Shown: one piece after another, positions 54,673 through 64,000 of the stretch
How positions within the stretch are numbered: the first letter of the stretch is position 1
Layout: each line of letters begins with the position of its first letter
Source of the DNA: Nipponacmea schrenckii
Taxonomy: Eukaryota > Mollusca > Gastropoda > Lottiidae
Length of the DNA: 64,000 nt
Direction: 5' to 3'
NCBI GenBank assembly: GCA_030562195.1
Contig: CM060201.1
Location: 33,276,067 to 33,340,066 of the forward strand
The notes under the pieces: generated by a model
Seen by the model: the letters and a program-made list of their open reading frames with translations, nothing else
What the model was told of the DNA's origin: nothing
Databases searched by the model: none
Translations under genes and position numbers: made by a program

Positions 54673-55497
54673 TTACAAACCCTTTTTCGCTCGTTTGAAG
54701 TCCCAAGACTCTCTGTCCTCCCCCTCGCTTTCACTGTCCTCACTATCCTCACTGTCCTTTCTGCTATCCAATTCCCTCACAGAATAATCACCTTCTTTTT
54801 TACACACATCAACCAATACTCTTTGCAATATTTTCTTCAGTTCCACATCAAAATGTAAACCATCAGGCAAATGTTTAGCGTCGTTTCTACTCACCCAACG
54901 ATGCGTACCATTACGGCGCTTCTTTCTAGATGATTTTATTACATGCGAGTGCCAAGAAACAGTGTAACACCCTCGAGCATGATTTAACTGTGTTGAATTA
55001 TTCAATTGTTTGATGCCGGCATTAATCTCTGCCAAAACTGTATCAAACTGCTTTTGCTGCTCTCGTTCTGTATCAGGTGCAGATTTATTAAACTTATGGA
55101 AAATAATGGGGGGTATTGTAACGATACCTACCAATGCCTTTGGTACAAGACTCTTTACCCCTGACTTTAATGTAGAAAGACTACTCAAAATGGAACTAGA
55201 GGATTCTCCAGAGAAAATTAATTTATGATTACCTTCAAAAGTCGTCAAGTTGTTGATTCCAACTGCAAGTTTGATGATCAAAAACCCAGAATTTCCATCT
55301 GGAAGGTTTTTCTGAACCAGCGGTAGAATATCATCTATTTTAGCTCCACTTTGATAGAAGCAGCAAAAATCTACTTCCTTATCTGTTAAAAATCTTTCGA
55401 AAAATTTAACTCTTGAGTCACCATAAAGTCGTACATGTGTCCTACTACTTTTGTCGGATGGGCCCGGCAGAGCGAGATCCGAACCACTCCAGCCACC
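54673..55497 (-). CDS. Extra frame upstream of gag in gypsy copy 2: SGNH-hydrolase-like, complete blocks
   Basis: An uninterrupted frame of about 270 codons between the 5' LTR and the gag leader. Block I is canonical here, YGDSRVKFFERFL (nucleophile Ser codon at 55414-55416). Block II is YQSGAEIDDI, block III IIKLAVGINNLTT, then VTIPPI, an amphipathic stretch (EREQQKQFDTVLAEINAGIK) typical of the helix before block V, and block V PDGLHF with the catalytic Asp and His. A basic RKKRRNG patch and an acidic tail follow. No ATG lies in frame near the start, so expression may need splicing into it or non-AUG initiation. The nearest parallels are ORF1 esterases of CR1-like LINEs. It may be captured from another retroelement or a host gene. 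Confidence 0.75.
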   Translation of the reverse strand, partial: GGWSGSDLALPGPSDKSSRTHVRLYGDSRVKFFERFLTDKEVDFCCFYQSGAKIDDILPLVQKNLPDGNSGFLIIKLAVGINNLTTFEGNHKLIFSGESSSSILSSLSTLKSGVKSLVPKALVGIVTIPPIIFHKFNKSAPDTEREQQKQFDTVLAEINAGIKQLNNSTQLNHARGCYTVSWHSHVIKSSRKKRRNGTHRWVSRNDAKHLPDGLHFDVELKKILQRVLVDVCKKEGDYSVRELDSRKDSEDSEDSESEGEDRESWDFKRAKKGL

Positions 55498-55499
55498 AC

Positions 55500-55774
55500 T
55501 GTAAGGAAAGACGAATGCCGTTAATTATCATTTATTAACAAGGACAACAAGGGCAACATATCATACAACAAACCTTCAATAGCGAGAGGGAGACATGCTC
55601 TTGGGAAAACACTAAAGAGAAGCGAACCTTTCCGAACAAGCCATTCTGATCATCTGCCCATATATCGTCTATCAAATCATAAACTGCACGGACTTATAAC
55701 CACGTGATCTATATTAGTAGTCCAATCACACCAGACGCAAATTACCCGATACGAGTGTCGACCCGTGCACAACA
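55500..55774 (-). repeat. 5' LTR of gypsy copy 2
   Basis: 275 bp with E-box, TATAAG and AATAAA in the same places as in copy 1. Followed on the right by CATTCTTTGG, the gene 2 exon sequence. Confidence 0.95.
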
Positions 55775-56257
55775 CATTCTTTGGCATAAGATATAATTTT
55801 TGTCCAACTAGTTTCCGACAATTGAAGAATTTTCCCAGGATCTTTCGATACGAGATGAATTAAAAACTTTATTTTGTCGGTCGCAGCAATGTTTACAGTG
55901 AGTTGACCTCTACTTTTATTAAACGATATTCTATAACAGTCTACCGTCTATACATGTAAATACCATGATTAAAAAATTATTTAAATTCACAGCAAAGCAT
56001 AAACAAGTGTTGCTCTAATTTTTAAAATGATATACATGTACTACAATCTAGAGGAATATCTGTGAGTTACTATACAATAACAATCCTGTCCTTAATCTTT
56101 AGAGCCAAAACCAAGCAAAAGGGCTAACGTAAACTCTAAAGAGGTGTTAAAAAGCTAATCTAATTGGAAAATGTTTCTTTTTAACCCTTTAATAGGTTTC
56201 AACTAATAATATTGAATCTTTATGGGGCCCAAAACTAAGCACACGTAAACACAATAT

Positions 56258-57273
56258 ACACTAGATCAACTATAGGCTAATACTATTACCTAGAATCCCA
56301 ATACAAGATATACTTATAGTCTGTTTTTATAAACAAGATTCAAACTAAAGGTTCAATTCAAATAAAATATACAAGATCGACCATAAAGGTAAAAATATAC
56401 AATCCATGAAAAGCGTAAGTATTTAGTATACAACGTCCATAACAGTGACATTTACCTCCGATCCCAGTTCAAAATACACTGTATTTCAATAATCAATCTA
56501 TGTCAGGAGATTTATACAATCTAGACATACAATTTAGATTTTAAAATCAACATACCGAGATTCAGAATCTATCTTAACGCGCGAATCTCTATATTCTACA
56601 CTGTAAGCATTGCCGATATTCTCGAGGGCATCGAGTACATTTTCTGTAGTGCTATGATTAGGTTGTCTGATTAGATTTCTACGGAACAGTTTTTGAAGCA
56701 CCAATCTGAAGGAGATTATCACCAAAATGAGTAATGGAATACCACATCCTAAACCGCAAACTACTTGTCACAACCCATTTTAAATATTTTAAACTCACTT
56801 TTACCCAACTTTTCAACTTTCCCTTTACATCTTCTTTTAATCATATTTTCAAATGTTTTTAACAGTCAACCCAATTTAAAATTTTTTTCAGGAAAGAATT
56901 AAGGTTTAATGGATTTTTTTTTTTAAATTAAAAAAAAAAATTTTGAAAAAATAAAAAAAAAATTTTTGGAAAAATTTTTTAGTTTTGTTGTTATTTGGGA
57001 AAATCCCGTTAGTGAAATTTGGAAAATTGAAAATTAAAATATGTTTTATTATATTTCCCGTTTTTTAAAAAAAGTTTAAATTGGGTCAAAAATTATAAAA
57101 TTCATTGTCTTTAAATTTTTTTAAGAATGTTTTGCCCTAAAAAATTCGATTTATAGGTTTGGAAGTCGTAAAATTCAGGTTTACCCTTTATCGCAAAGAC
57201 TTTGGGGTGTTTAATACAGGGTTTTTTTTGGGTTTTTTGGGTTTTTTTTTTTTTTTTTTTTTTGCTGGTTGCA
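56258..57273. other. B-only stretch, with a low-complexity tail
   Basis: Absent from segment A, where ACACGATATACTGG runs almost directly to TTTGTTTTCCG. The left two thirds look normal and hold a candidate exon. From about 56880 to 57262 the sequence degrades into long homopolymers (AAAAAAAAAA, TTTTTTTTTT, GGGTTTTTTTTGGG) with little other structure. That pattern looks like poorly corrected long-read sequence or an expanded simple repeat. Confidence 0.55.
56534..56760 (-). CDS. Candidate terminal exon of a single-pass membrane protein
   Basis: An acceptor (GACAAGTAG) at 56761-56762 opens a 75-codon frame ending at a stop at 56534. It starts with a hydrophobic helix (GCGIPLLILVIISFRLVL), then a basic stop-transfer stretch (QKLFRRNLIRQ), then a 45-residue acidic cytoplasmic-type tail with Tyr motifs (AYSVEYRDSRV). 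No family recognised and no upstream exon found. It lies in the 1-kb stretch that segment B has and segment A lacks. Confidence 0.45.
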
Positions 57274-58079
57274 TTTGTTTTCCGTAATAAATAAGGGTTA
57301 GAGTGAGAAATCAAATATACAGTGTATTATTATTCACTTGATACTGTGGAAACCGACTATAGGTTTGATCTCGATATATTGTCCTTGAATTATTATTTAC
57401 TGGTTTGGATCCCGTATACAATTGGTCTATATATCTACCTTTGATACGAATAATACATAATTCCATCTATTAAAGCAAATGTTACAGCAATATTTGCAGA
57501 AATCCAGATTGTCTGTTCTATTGGTTCATATTGGTGCTAAAATAGTTCGTAGAAAAATCATCCCAGTAAATCCTTTCTTCTAAAATATAAAGAGCAAAAA
57601 TATTAAAAATCATCTTGAATATTTGAAATATTCACTTGATTCAGAGATGCAGTTTAACCCGAAAAATGTCATGTGCATCCAAAATAATTTCTTCTAAAAT
57701 ATAGAGAGCAACAATGTTGCAGAGACCATACTTATAACTGATGCAAATTGTGCTTTGTTCAATAGCTAATTTAAGATTCAATAATAGATGCCAAACATTC
57801 ATTTCAGATTCACATTCTATAAAAAATGTTATGATCCACTATGAGTCCACTACTAAACAATTATTATTACCGATTTTGTCATGATTTGGATGAGACTTTT
57901 GGTTGAGGGAAATTTTAAAGTGCTCTTATTACAGACGATTTCAGAAGATTCTATTTAGCGAAATTATACCGACTTTCATATTTTGGAATAAATTTTGACT
58001 AACGGAATTGTCTTGCTTCTACTATTTTATTGTTTAGTCACTGAAACAATGCGGAAAGAAATATAGTTGTTTCTTTGAA

Positions 58080-59070
58080 TACTAGTATATACTTACGGTG
58101 AACAGCTACAGAAACGATTTGTGGTCATTGAACCTCTGAACAACAACCTCATTTATATTAGAATTAAAAAGATCTGCTTATCTGTTCTTCACCTGGCCCA
58201 TTCCAATACAAACTGAAATACAATAAATATCAATCCCTGAATCAGACTGATTATTATTCGACCATCGTGTACGATGAATCCCATAAACTCTAATAAATCC
58301 ACAGCAACAGCACGCGGTAAAAATCCTTAAAGAAAGAAGCAGGTTCGATGAATATGACGTATCGGCTATTAACTATTAAAACATAATCATAGAATTTCTG
58401 TTTATTTAGTATGTCTAGGGAAATTCTTAATAAGACAAATTATAGGGAAAGTTTTTCAAAACAAAACCTAGCTACATTTCCAACATATATATCGTTTCCT
58501 ATTGTGGATGATTAACTCAAATTGCTAAATATTATATAGAGACTGAGACAAGTTTCGTTATCGATTCATCCTAGTCAGTTTTACCGACATTAGAACAATT
58601 TTACACCAAATGTGTAATTGAGAGTAAATATGGATAATTATGTTACAAGGTAGTTATTCCTAAACCAGTTTAATGACAGCAATATCTACCCCTCAAACTA
58701 ACAAGACTTGTGCCTTGATATAAAGAACCTGTATTGTTTTGAAGGGCTGTTATATCCACGAGCTTCATCTACCAAATGTTTATAGGTAGACTTAATGTAG
58801 ATAAACAACGAAAAGTCCAAATGAAGATAATTCTTCTCGCCGAAACATTTGTTTTTATTGTATATTGCAGATTCCAACTATATTAACAACTACGTGATTT
58901 TAAGGAAAAATTACCTTTGTATGCTAATCCGTTTCTAAATTTCTTTGACATATTCAAATACCGTCTTGTTGTCGTCCAGAGCCAGAGAGAAAAATTCACT
59001 CTTTGTGATCCAATACAAGACACGTTGTTTTATATCAGCTGTTAAAAAATTGAATTTCCATCTTTATTGA
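58080..59070 (-). pseudogene. Segment B copies of the two unknown exons of segment A (10408-10525, 11232-11430)
   Basis: The exon at about 58096-58213 matches 10408-10525, including the stop near its end. The one at about 58916-59070 matches 11232 onward, but differs where A reads GAGAATTTGATACC and B reads AAAAAATTGAATTTCC, and is cut by the gap. The shared stop supports it being a real end of translation or an old lesion. Confidence 0.35.
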
Positions 59071-59570
59071 NNNNNNNNNNNNNNNNNNNNNNNNNNNNNN
59101 NNNNNNNNNNNNNNNNNNNNNNNNNNNNNNNNNNNNNNNNNNNNNNNNNNNNNNNNNNNNNNNNNNNNNNNNNNNNNNNNNNNNNNNNNNNNNNNNNNNN
59201 NNNNNNNNNNNNNNNNNNNNNNNNNNNNNNNNNNNNNNNNNNNNNNNNNNNNNNNNNNNNNNNNNNNNNNNNNNNNNNNNNNNNNNNNNNNNNNNNNNNN
59301 NNNNNNNNNNNNNNNNNNNNNNNNNNNNNNNNNNNNNNNNNNNNNNNNNNNNNNNNNNNNNNNNNNNNNNNNNNNNNNNNNNNNNNNNNNNNNNNNNNNN
59401 NNNNNNNNNNNNNNNNNNNNNNNNNNNNNNNNNNNNNNNNNNNNNNNNNNNNNNNNNNNNNNNNNNNNNNNNNNNNNNNNNNNNNNNNNNNNNNNNNNNN
59501 NNNNNNNNNNNNNNNNNNNNNNNNNNNNNNNNNNNNNNNNNNNNNNNNNNNNNNNNNNNNNNNNNNNNNN
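59071..59570. other. Assembly gap, 500 N
   Basis: Placeholder gap between the end of segment B and gypsy copy 3; the true size is unknown. Frames reported through it are artefacts. Confidence 0.95.
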
Positions 59571-59575
59571 TATCA

Positions 59576-59850
59576 TGTAAGGAAAGACGAATGCCGTTAA
59601 TTATCATTTATTAACAAGGACAACAAGGGCAACATATCATACAACAAACCTTCAATAGCGAGAGGGAGACATGCTCTTGGGAAAACACTAAAGAGAAGCG
59701 AACCTTTCCGAACAAGCCATTCTGATCATCTGCCCATATATCGTCTATCAAATCATAAACTGCACGGACTTATAACCACGTGATCTATATTAGTAGTCCA
59801 ATCACACCAGACGCAAATTACCCGATACGAGTGTCGACCCGTGCACAACA
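59576..59850 (-). repeat. 3' LTR of gypsy copy 3
   Basis: 275 bp, same promoter and polyadenylation motifs as the other copies, with GATACGAG as in copy 2. The 5' LTR survives only as 28 bp at 62014-62041. Confidence 0.95.
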
Positions 59851-60072
59851 CAGCTCCCCCTCTTAAAAAGACACGTCCCGGGTCGTGACTTCACAATTTT
59901 AAGGGCAGTAAATTATGACAATTAAACTCTATCGTCGAAGACATAATCATGCGACCAAACAGGAGCTCTTCTCAATCTAAGTGGTCTTTCACTTTGAGCA
60001 GCATGACCTGTATCTTCTGGCATAGTTCATAGTTCACCATCCGCAGCAGCTGCATCAGGATCCACAGGAAGA

Positions 60073-60995
60073 TCAGTTACTCGAGGCAAATCCGGATCTA
60101 CTCCATTTGTCTTGGTAGTCGTCCTCATCCACCAGTTCAACATCATCCACAGTTCCACTTCCTTTTTTCTGTCCCCAACTCCTTGTTACCTTATGTTTGT
60201 CTAATCTGTCAGTACTAATGGGTTTTATGCTGCTAGCCTGCTCACACGTTAACCCAGAAGCATCTGACGGATGACGAGTAACATTCTTCTCAACAACTTC
60301 CGGACTTACTCGACATGGCTTCAGATTATTAAAATGAACCACTTTCCTTACTTTCCCCTCCTTGTACTTAATGCGATACACCAAATCCGAAATCCTTTTC
60401 TTTACAACCCATGGACCAGACCATGGTCTCAAAAACTTTTTGGTCAAACCACGCTTTACGTTTTTATTAAAACACCATACCAAATCACCCTCCTTAAAAC
60501 TTTCTCCAAAGGATCTCCTATCATAATAGTCCGCCATACGTTCCTGGCCTACATTCAAGTTGTTCCGGACAAGTTCGTATGCCTTAACAAACCCGTCTTG
60601 CATTTCCTGAACATAACGTACTAACGAGTGCTCTTTCTCAGGTGGACTGCCATAGATTATGTCCAAAGGCAACTTAATTTCCCTTCCAAACATCAAATAA
60701 ACAGGTGTAAACTTCGTCTGTTTGTGAACGCTGGTCCTGTAAGCCATCATAACTCTGGGAAGGTGAACATCCCAGTCTGTATGGTTTTCGTGTATATACT
60801 TATCATGTCGGCCAAAGTCCTATTGAATCTTTCAACCATACCATCAGACTCTGGGTGATAAGGAGTAGTCCTGCTTTTTTTAATCCCTAGGATTTCACAA
60901 ACGTCTTCTAGCAAAGGGCTATTTACATCTAGGACCGACAGTTGCCCCGCACTTCCGGTCGCCCTCAGTTTTCCGAAAAGTTTTGCCTTGTACAA
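60073..60995 (-). pseudogene. Gypsy copy 3 protease start fused by deletion to integrase remnant
   Basis: The -1 frame after gag gives the first residues of protease (KLFGKLRATGSAGQLSVLD), then jumps at about 60907 into the integrase core (DVCEILGIKK, YHPESDGMVERFNRTL). The shared 4-bp loss near 60801 then shifts the frame, and the C-terminal part resumes at 60750 (MAYRTSVHKQTKFTP to the GPY/F-like region). RT, RNase H and most of integrase are missing. Confidence 0.9.
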
Positions 60996-61891
60996 TTAGC
61001 CTGAACGTGTCCATAAGATCCACATCTCCAACACTGACGTCGGTCACCAAGTTTTGGACAATTTCGCCTTTGGTGGCCAATTTCCCCACAATGCCAACAT
61101 TGCATAACTTGAGCACCACCTCGTCTAGACCGCTCTCGTCCAAACCTGACTGGAGACGCTGAGGATACAGAATTCATACCTGACAAGATTTTGGTCATCA
61201 GACTTATCAACTCATCAGTTTTAGAAGTGGTTTGTCCGCCAACTGCACCCGTCAAATCACCTTCCACCGATTTTGGTTTATTAGCACTTTGATTTCGCAC
61301 ATCTCTTTCCACTGCCTCCCATTCGATACTCATTCTAACAGCATCATCTAACGTGGTCGGATTTGCGTGTCTAACCTTTAAAGAGATGTCAACCCCACCC
61401 AACCCACGTAAAAACTGATCTCTGGCCAATTCGTCCCGTATACCTACACTGACAAGAGGATATGCTTTCTTAGCCAATGTTCTCAATGCATTGCTAAACT
61501 CCAAGTAGCCTTCATCAGATTGCTTAACACGTGCCAAAAAATCAGATTTATACAAATCAGGACGGCGTGTACCATCAAGTCGCTTTTTCAACTCTTCTCC
61601 TAGAAGTATCCATTCCTTTTTTACCCTAGGTTCTATATCATTAAATACCTTACGAGCTGGGCCTTTAAGCTTGATGGCCACAAACTGACACTTTTCCTCG
61701 TCTGTCCACTTGTTGACAGCTGCACATGCCTCAAAACTCTCCAACCAATCAATGAACTCTTCTTCTTCCCCTGTAAATGCATCTGGAAGAACAACTGGCC
61801 TTATAGGCCCCTTGCTTGAACCATCGTTTTGTAATAAAGACCCAGATTTTGAATCCGAAGGTTCTTGTCCCCCTGTTGCACCCTTGTTCAT
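60965..61891 (-). CDS. Gypsy copy 3 gag, intact (308 aa)
   Basis: The only undamaged gag in the window. ATG at 61891 (MNKGATGG), stop at 60965. It has a Ser/Gly-rich start, a retrotransposon capsid domain (FIDWLESFEACAAVNKW, KLKGPARKVFNDIEP, LRTLAKKAYPLVSVGIRDEL), then an Arg-rich linker (RFGRERSRRGG). Two zinc knuckles follow, CWHCGEIGHQRRNC and CWRCGSYGHVQANC, and the end is RQNFSEN. The protease frame overlaps the last ten codons in the -1 frame. Gag assembles particles and packages RNA. With most of the 5' LTR gone it has no promoter of its own. Confidence 0.9.
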   Translation of the reverse strand: MNKGATGGQEPSDSKSGSLLQNDGSSKGPIRPVVLPDAFTGEEEEFIDWLESFEACAAVNKWTDEEKCQFVAIKLKGPARKVFNDIEPRVKKEWILLGEELKKRLDGTRRPDLYKSDFLARVKQSDEGYLEFSNALRTLAKKAYPLVSVGIRDELARDQFLRGLGGVDISLKVRHANPTTLDDAVRMSIEWEAVERDVRNQSANKPKSVEGDLTGAVGGQTTSKTDELISLMTKILSGMNSVSSASPVRFGRERSRRGGAQVMQCWHCGEIGHQRRNCPKLGDRRQCWRCGSYGHVQANCTRQNFSEN

Positions 61892-62045
61892 CCTTGAAAT
61901 AAACACAAAATAAAAATATAACTTTATGGCTGATCGATCTTACTTAGATCTATACCATGGAGATGCTATAGCCTAACAGCACCCACTTATCAAAACATGA
62001 ACCGATAACCCATCGATACGAGTGTCGACCCGTGCACAACAATCA

Positions 62046-63450
62046 AATATAATATGACGTACATTGAATATAAATAATGAGCCGGGACGTCGTTTTCAAA
62101 TTATAATCTTAGATTTTAATAATAATTTAACAAGAACAAGAATAAGAATTGATGAAGACATGCTATGAATACTGTGAATCAATACTTTAAGTACAGTTTG
62201 GTAACATTAAAGGTTAATATATTTATTTGAATTGCTGACTGAGCAAATTAATACCAATTCTTTATATATTTATATATTGTCTCTTTAATATATTGAAATA
62301 CTACAGTTCAAGTGCAAGGAATATTCCCAATCACCCCTTACTGCGTGTGTTTAAATTTAAGGTCGTTTCTATGGGTATACGTAGATTATTTGAAGAAGGT
62401 CATCATTTACAGATTAGAAAAATAATCTTGAATATAAATGTCGCTTGTATTGAATTTTACCTGGTAGAAAATCGATAAGCGTAAAAACCCAGACTAAAAC
62501 ATGCAGTATTTATTACATTATGTCACCAGTTGTTGATTTGTTTTATTGCAAAAGTTCTCGTTGTGGATGTGACGGTTTGTTTTTGTCGTTCTGAAACGGC
62601 ATCAATTTATGTAATGTTATTTCTGGATTCTAGATATTAGACAGATGAATTATAGAATCCCAATTATAATAGATGAAAACTCTGGTAAATTTAAAAGTAT
62701 ATATTTAACTAGCTAGAAAAATATGATACAAGTACTACATATAAAAGCTTAAAACAAACTGAAGAAAATAGAGTTTACAATCCCATATCATGCTAGATCC
62801 CCCAACCATATTTGGTAATGTTTATCTTAGATTCCCAGGTGTACTGGCTCGTTTCCATTGTTTACTAAAAATACCTAGCCAGTGGTCAGTATTATTTTGA
62901 CCATCTATACTATTGTATTTAAGAATACCTTGAACGCGTACTGAGTATATCAAAGAAATCTAAGACTACCAATAAACAAGAATATAATATTATATGTATA
63001 CTTTAATTTGCAATAACAATTTAACATAATAACAATGTGAAATGCTGGTAGTATAGTATCGCCTGAGAATACAACGTTATATCATTTATTACCAGCTTCA
63101 GCTTTACGGAATCTGCCGAAGATTGCCGAATTATCTGTCGTAATAAAGATAATAAAACTTAAAGACGCATTCCTTTCCTTTCCCTTTCAAGACAAGAATA
63201 AAGTTTTCGTATCACAGCCTTTGCTTTCGAGTAAATTCCAGGTATTAACATTCATAGGAACAATTTTCCCACCTTAATTTAGAATTGAAATAACTAAAAC
63301 TATGTTTGTATATTACAATTTAACCTTAAACAAAAACACAAATAAAAATCAGGCCAAGGTCAAGGTTACTCCTGGAAAAAGTTAAAAACTATATTCAAAT
63401 ATATTTGGAGCGTGTATTTTAATCGCCCCGTCCGTAAACGTTTTTTCACT
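62046..63450. other. Stretch without a supported gene
   Basis: AT-rich sequence with short frames only, none with splice-bordered, protein-like content. No transposon protein, terminal repeat or RNA gene was recognised. Confidence 0.5.
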
Positions 63451-63454
63451 CCTT

Positions 63455-63870
63455 TAGCTGTACGGTGCAACTCGTGCTCACTCTCCAGAATTTGATTTTT
63501 ATTTTGTGGATCAGTGTCATTATGATGAAGATCCCTATTGATTTTCATAATGATCCGATAAGATTTCGCAGACTTATTGTGTCTGACTTAGCTTTTTTCG
63601 CCTCATTATCTATAGGGTGCTCACTCTACAAGCTACAATTCTTTATAGATCACTATCGATGAATGGTGTCTGACTTAGCTTTTTTCCCATAGCTGGAGGG
63701 TGCAACTCGTGCTCACTCTAGTGGCAACAGTTCTCTGTGTATTCTTTTGATTTTTATTTTGTAGGTCATGTAGATGATCCCTATTGATTGCCCTAATGAT
63801 ATGATAATTTTTCACCGAAATATTGTGTCTGACGTATGTTCGAGTTTCCATAGTGCAACTCTACTCACTC
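63455..63870. repeat. Degenerate tandem repeat, two to three units of about 210 bp
   Basis: Recurring blocks in the same order: GTGCAACTCGTGCTCACTCT, TTGATTTTTATTTTGT, GATCCCTATTGATT, TAATGAT and TTGTGTCTGACTTAGC, at 63464-63590, 63640-63845 and partly beyond. An internal piece (TGTCTGACTTAGCTTTTTT) is also repeated at 63579 and 63668. Confidence 0.65.
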
Positions 63871-64000
63871 TACAGACAATAATTTTTTATGGAGTTTTAT
63901 TTTTTCTGCTTTAAAATCTCTATAGAATAGACATGAACCAAATGTGAATGAAAAACAAACAATAATTTGTACTTGCAATTAAAGCTGCTGGTGAGCGTAT

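Larger units (their letters stand above)
49305..55774 (-). mobile_element. Ty3/gypsy LTR retrotransposon, copy 2, inserted in a gene 2 exon
   Basis: A 6470-bp element with LTRs at 49305-49579 and 55500-55774 that differ by about one base, and a perfect CATT target duplication (49301-49304, 55775-55778). Segment A has the uninterrupted site TTTATCCATTCTTTGG. It is the most complete copy: it has the protease active site, both zinc knuckles and a full SGNH-like frame with GDS. It is still inactive because of a 32-nt deletion in gag, a 28-nt deletion after RNase H, and several indels in integrase. Confidence 0.95.
43169..55920 (-). pseudogene. Copy of gene 2, interrupted by two transposons
   Basis: Exon 3 is at 43169-43239 and exon 2 at 43400-43546, both with intact junctions. 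The first exon is split: its 3' piece is 49242-49304, and the rest resumes at 55779 after gypsy copy 2, whose target CATT lies inside the exon. The intron between exons 1 and 2 also carries the 5179-bp inverted-repeat transposon (43775-48953). Coding is therefore destroyed unless the gypsy is skipped, which would need splice sites not seen. Confidence 0.75.
40953..59070. repeat. Segment B, second copy of segment A with large insertions
   Basis: Collinear with 5617-11382: 40953-43774 matches A 5617 to about 8457, then comes a 5179-bp transposon, then 48957-49304 matches to the gypsy site. Gypsy copy 2 follows, then 55779-56257 and 57274-59070 continue to the equivalent of A about 11382. Small indels and substitutions separate the copies. 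The left edge of the homology coincides exactly with the hAT end. Confidence 0.9.
59576..62041 (-). mobile_element. Ty3/gypsy LTR retrotransposon, copy 3, heavily deleted
   Basis: A 2466-bp remnant with a perfect ATCA target duplication (59572-59575, 62042-62045). The 3' LTR (59576-59850) is complete, but only the last 28 bp of the 5' LTR remain (62014-62041). One internal deletion of about 2.9 kb joins integrase to the start of protease near 60907. Another, of about 1.1 kb, removes most of the 5' LTR, the primer site and the SGNH-like frame at 62013. Gag is intact. It shares subfamily markers and the 4-bp integrase deletion with copy 2. Confidence 0.95.

Noticed and set aside
1..64000. tRNA, rRNA or other structural RNA genes
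   Set aside because: None recognised by eye; a covariance-model scan would be needed to exclude them.

Overview
The window is animal nuclear DNA that is AT-rich and crowded with transposons. It holds short exons with consensus GT-AG splice sites and a great variety of eukaryotic mobile elements. That variety, plus a recurring degenerate repeat built around CAAGGGCAATAACTC and CAATAGGGTTCATCC, suggests a mollusc or another lophotrochozoan; this is an inference. There are no bacterial-style genes. Three runs of exactly 500 N (16787-17286, 39694-40193, 59071-59570) are scaffold gaps of unknown true size.

Layout. 1-1037: Penelope-like (PLE) reverse transcriptase fragment. 1220-4105 and 12516-15142: a direct duplication (D1/D2) carrying three exons of a host gene. 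3150-6089: that gene (gene 1, minus strand), with a 34-bp tandem array on one splice acceptor. 5617-11382 (segment A): gene 1 promoter and first exon, small zinc-finger-like gene 2 (7829-8937) and weaker exons. 15.1-24.6 kb: LTR-like repeats, a Harbinger remnant, a foldback element with TTAGGCAC-type repeats and a TTAA-flanked Kolobok-like element. 24609-29361: a two-exon gene for a 44-residue cysteine-rich protein, whose intron holds a LINE inserted into another LINE. 30.0-39.3 kb: a second PLE with a zinc-knuckle plus SGNH-like first ORF, split by Ty3/gypsy copy 1 (31043-37146). 40194-40952: 3' end of a hAT transposon. 40953-59070 (segment B): a second copy of segment A, carrying a 5.2-kb transposon with long inverted repeats and an XPG-like nuclease (43775-48953), gypsy copy 2 (49305-55774) inside an exon of gene 2, and a B-only stretch with a membrane-protein exon. 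59576-62041: gypsy copy 3, deleted. 62.0-64 kb: mostly featureless, with a tandem repeat.

The most notable system is the gypsy family. All three copies lie on the minus strand, with 275-bp LTRs and 4-bp target duplications. Upstream of gag, copies 1 and 2 carry an extra frame with SGNH-hydrolase signatures (GDS in copy 2, and DGLH). Every copy is broken. Copies 2 and 3 share the same 4-bp integrase frameshift at different target sites, which points to spread of a defective lineage by enzymes supplied in trans. Segment A keeps the empty sites of three insertions found in segment B, so target duplications can be read directly. A and B could be a true segmental duplication or two haplotypes placed in one scaffold.
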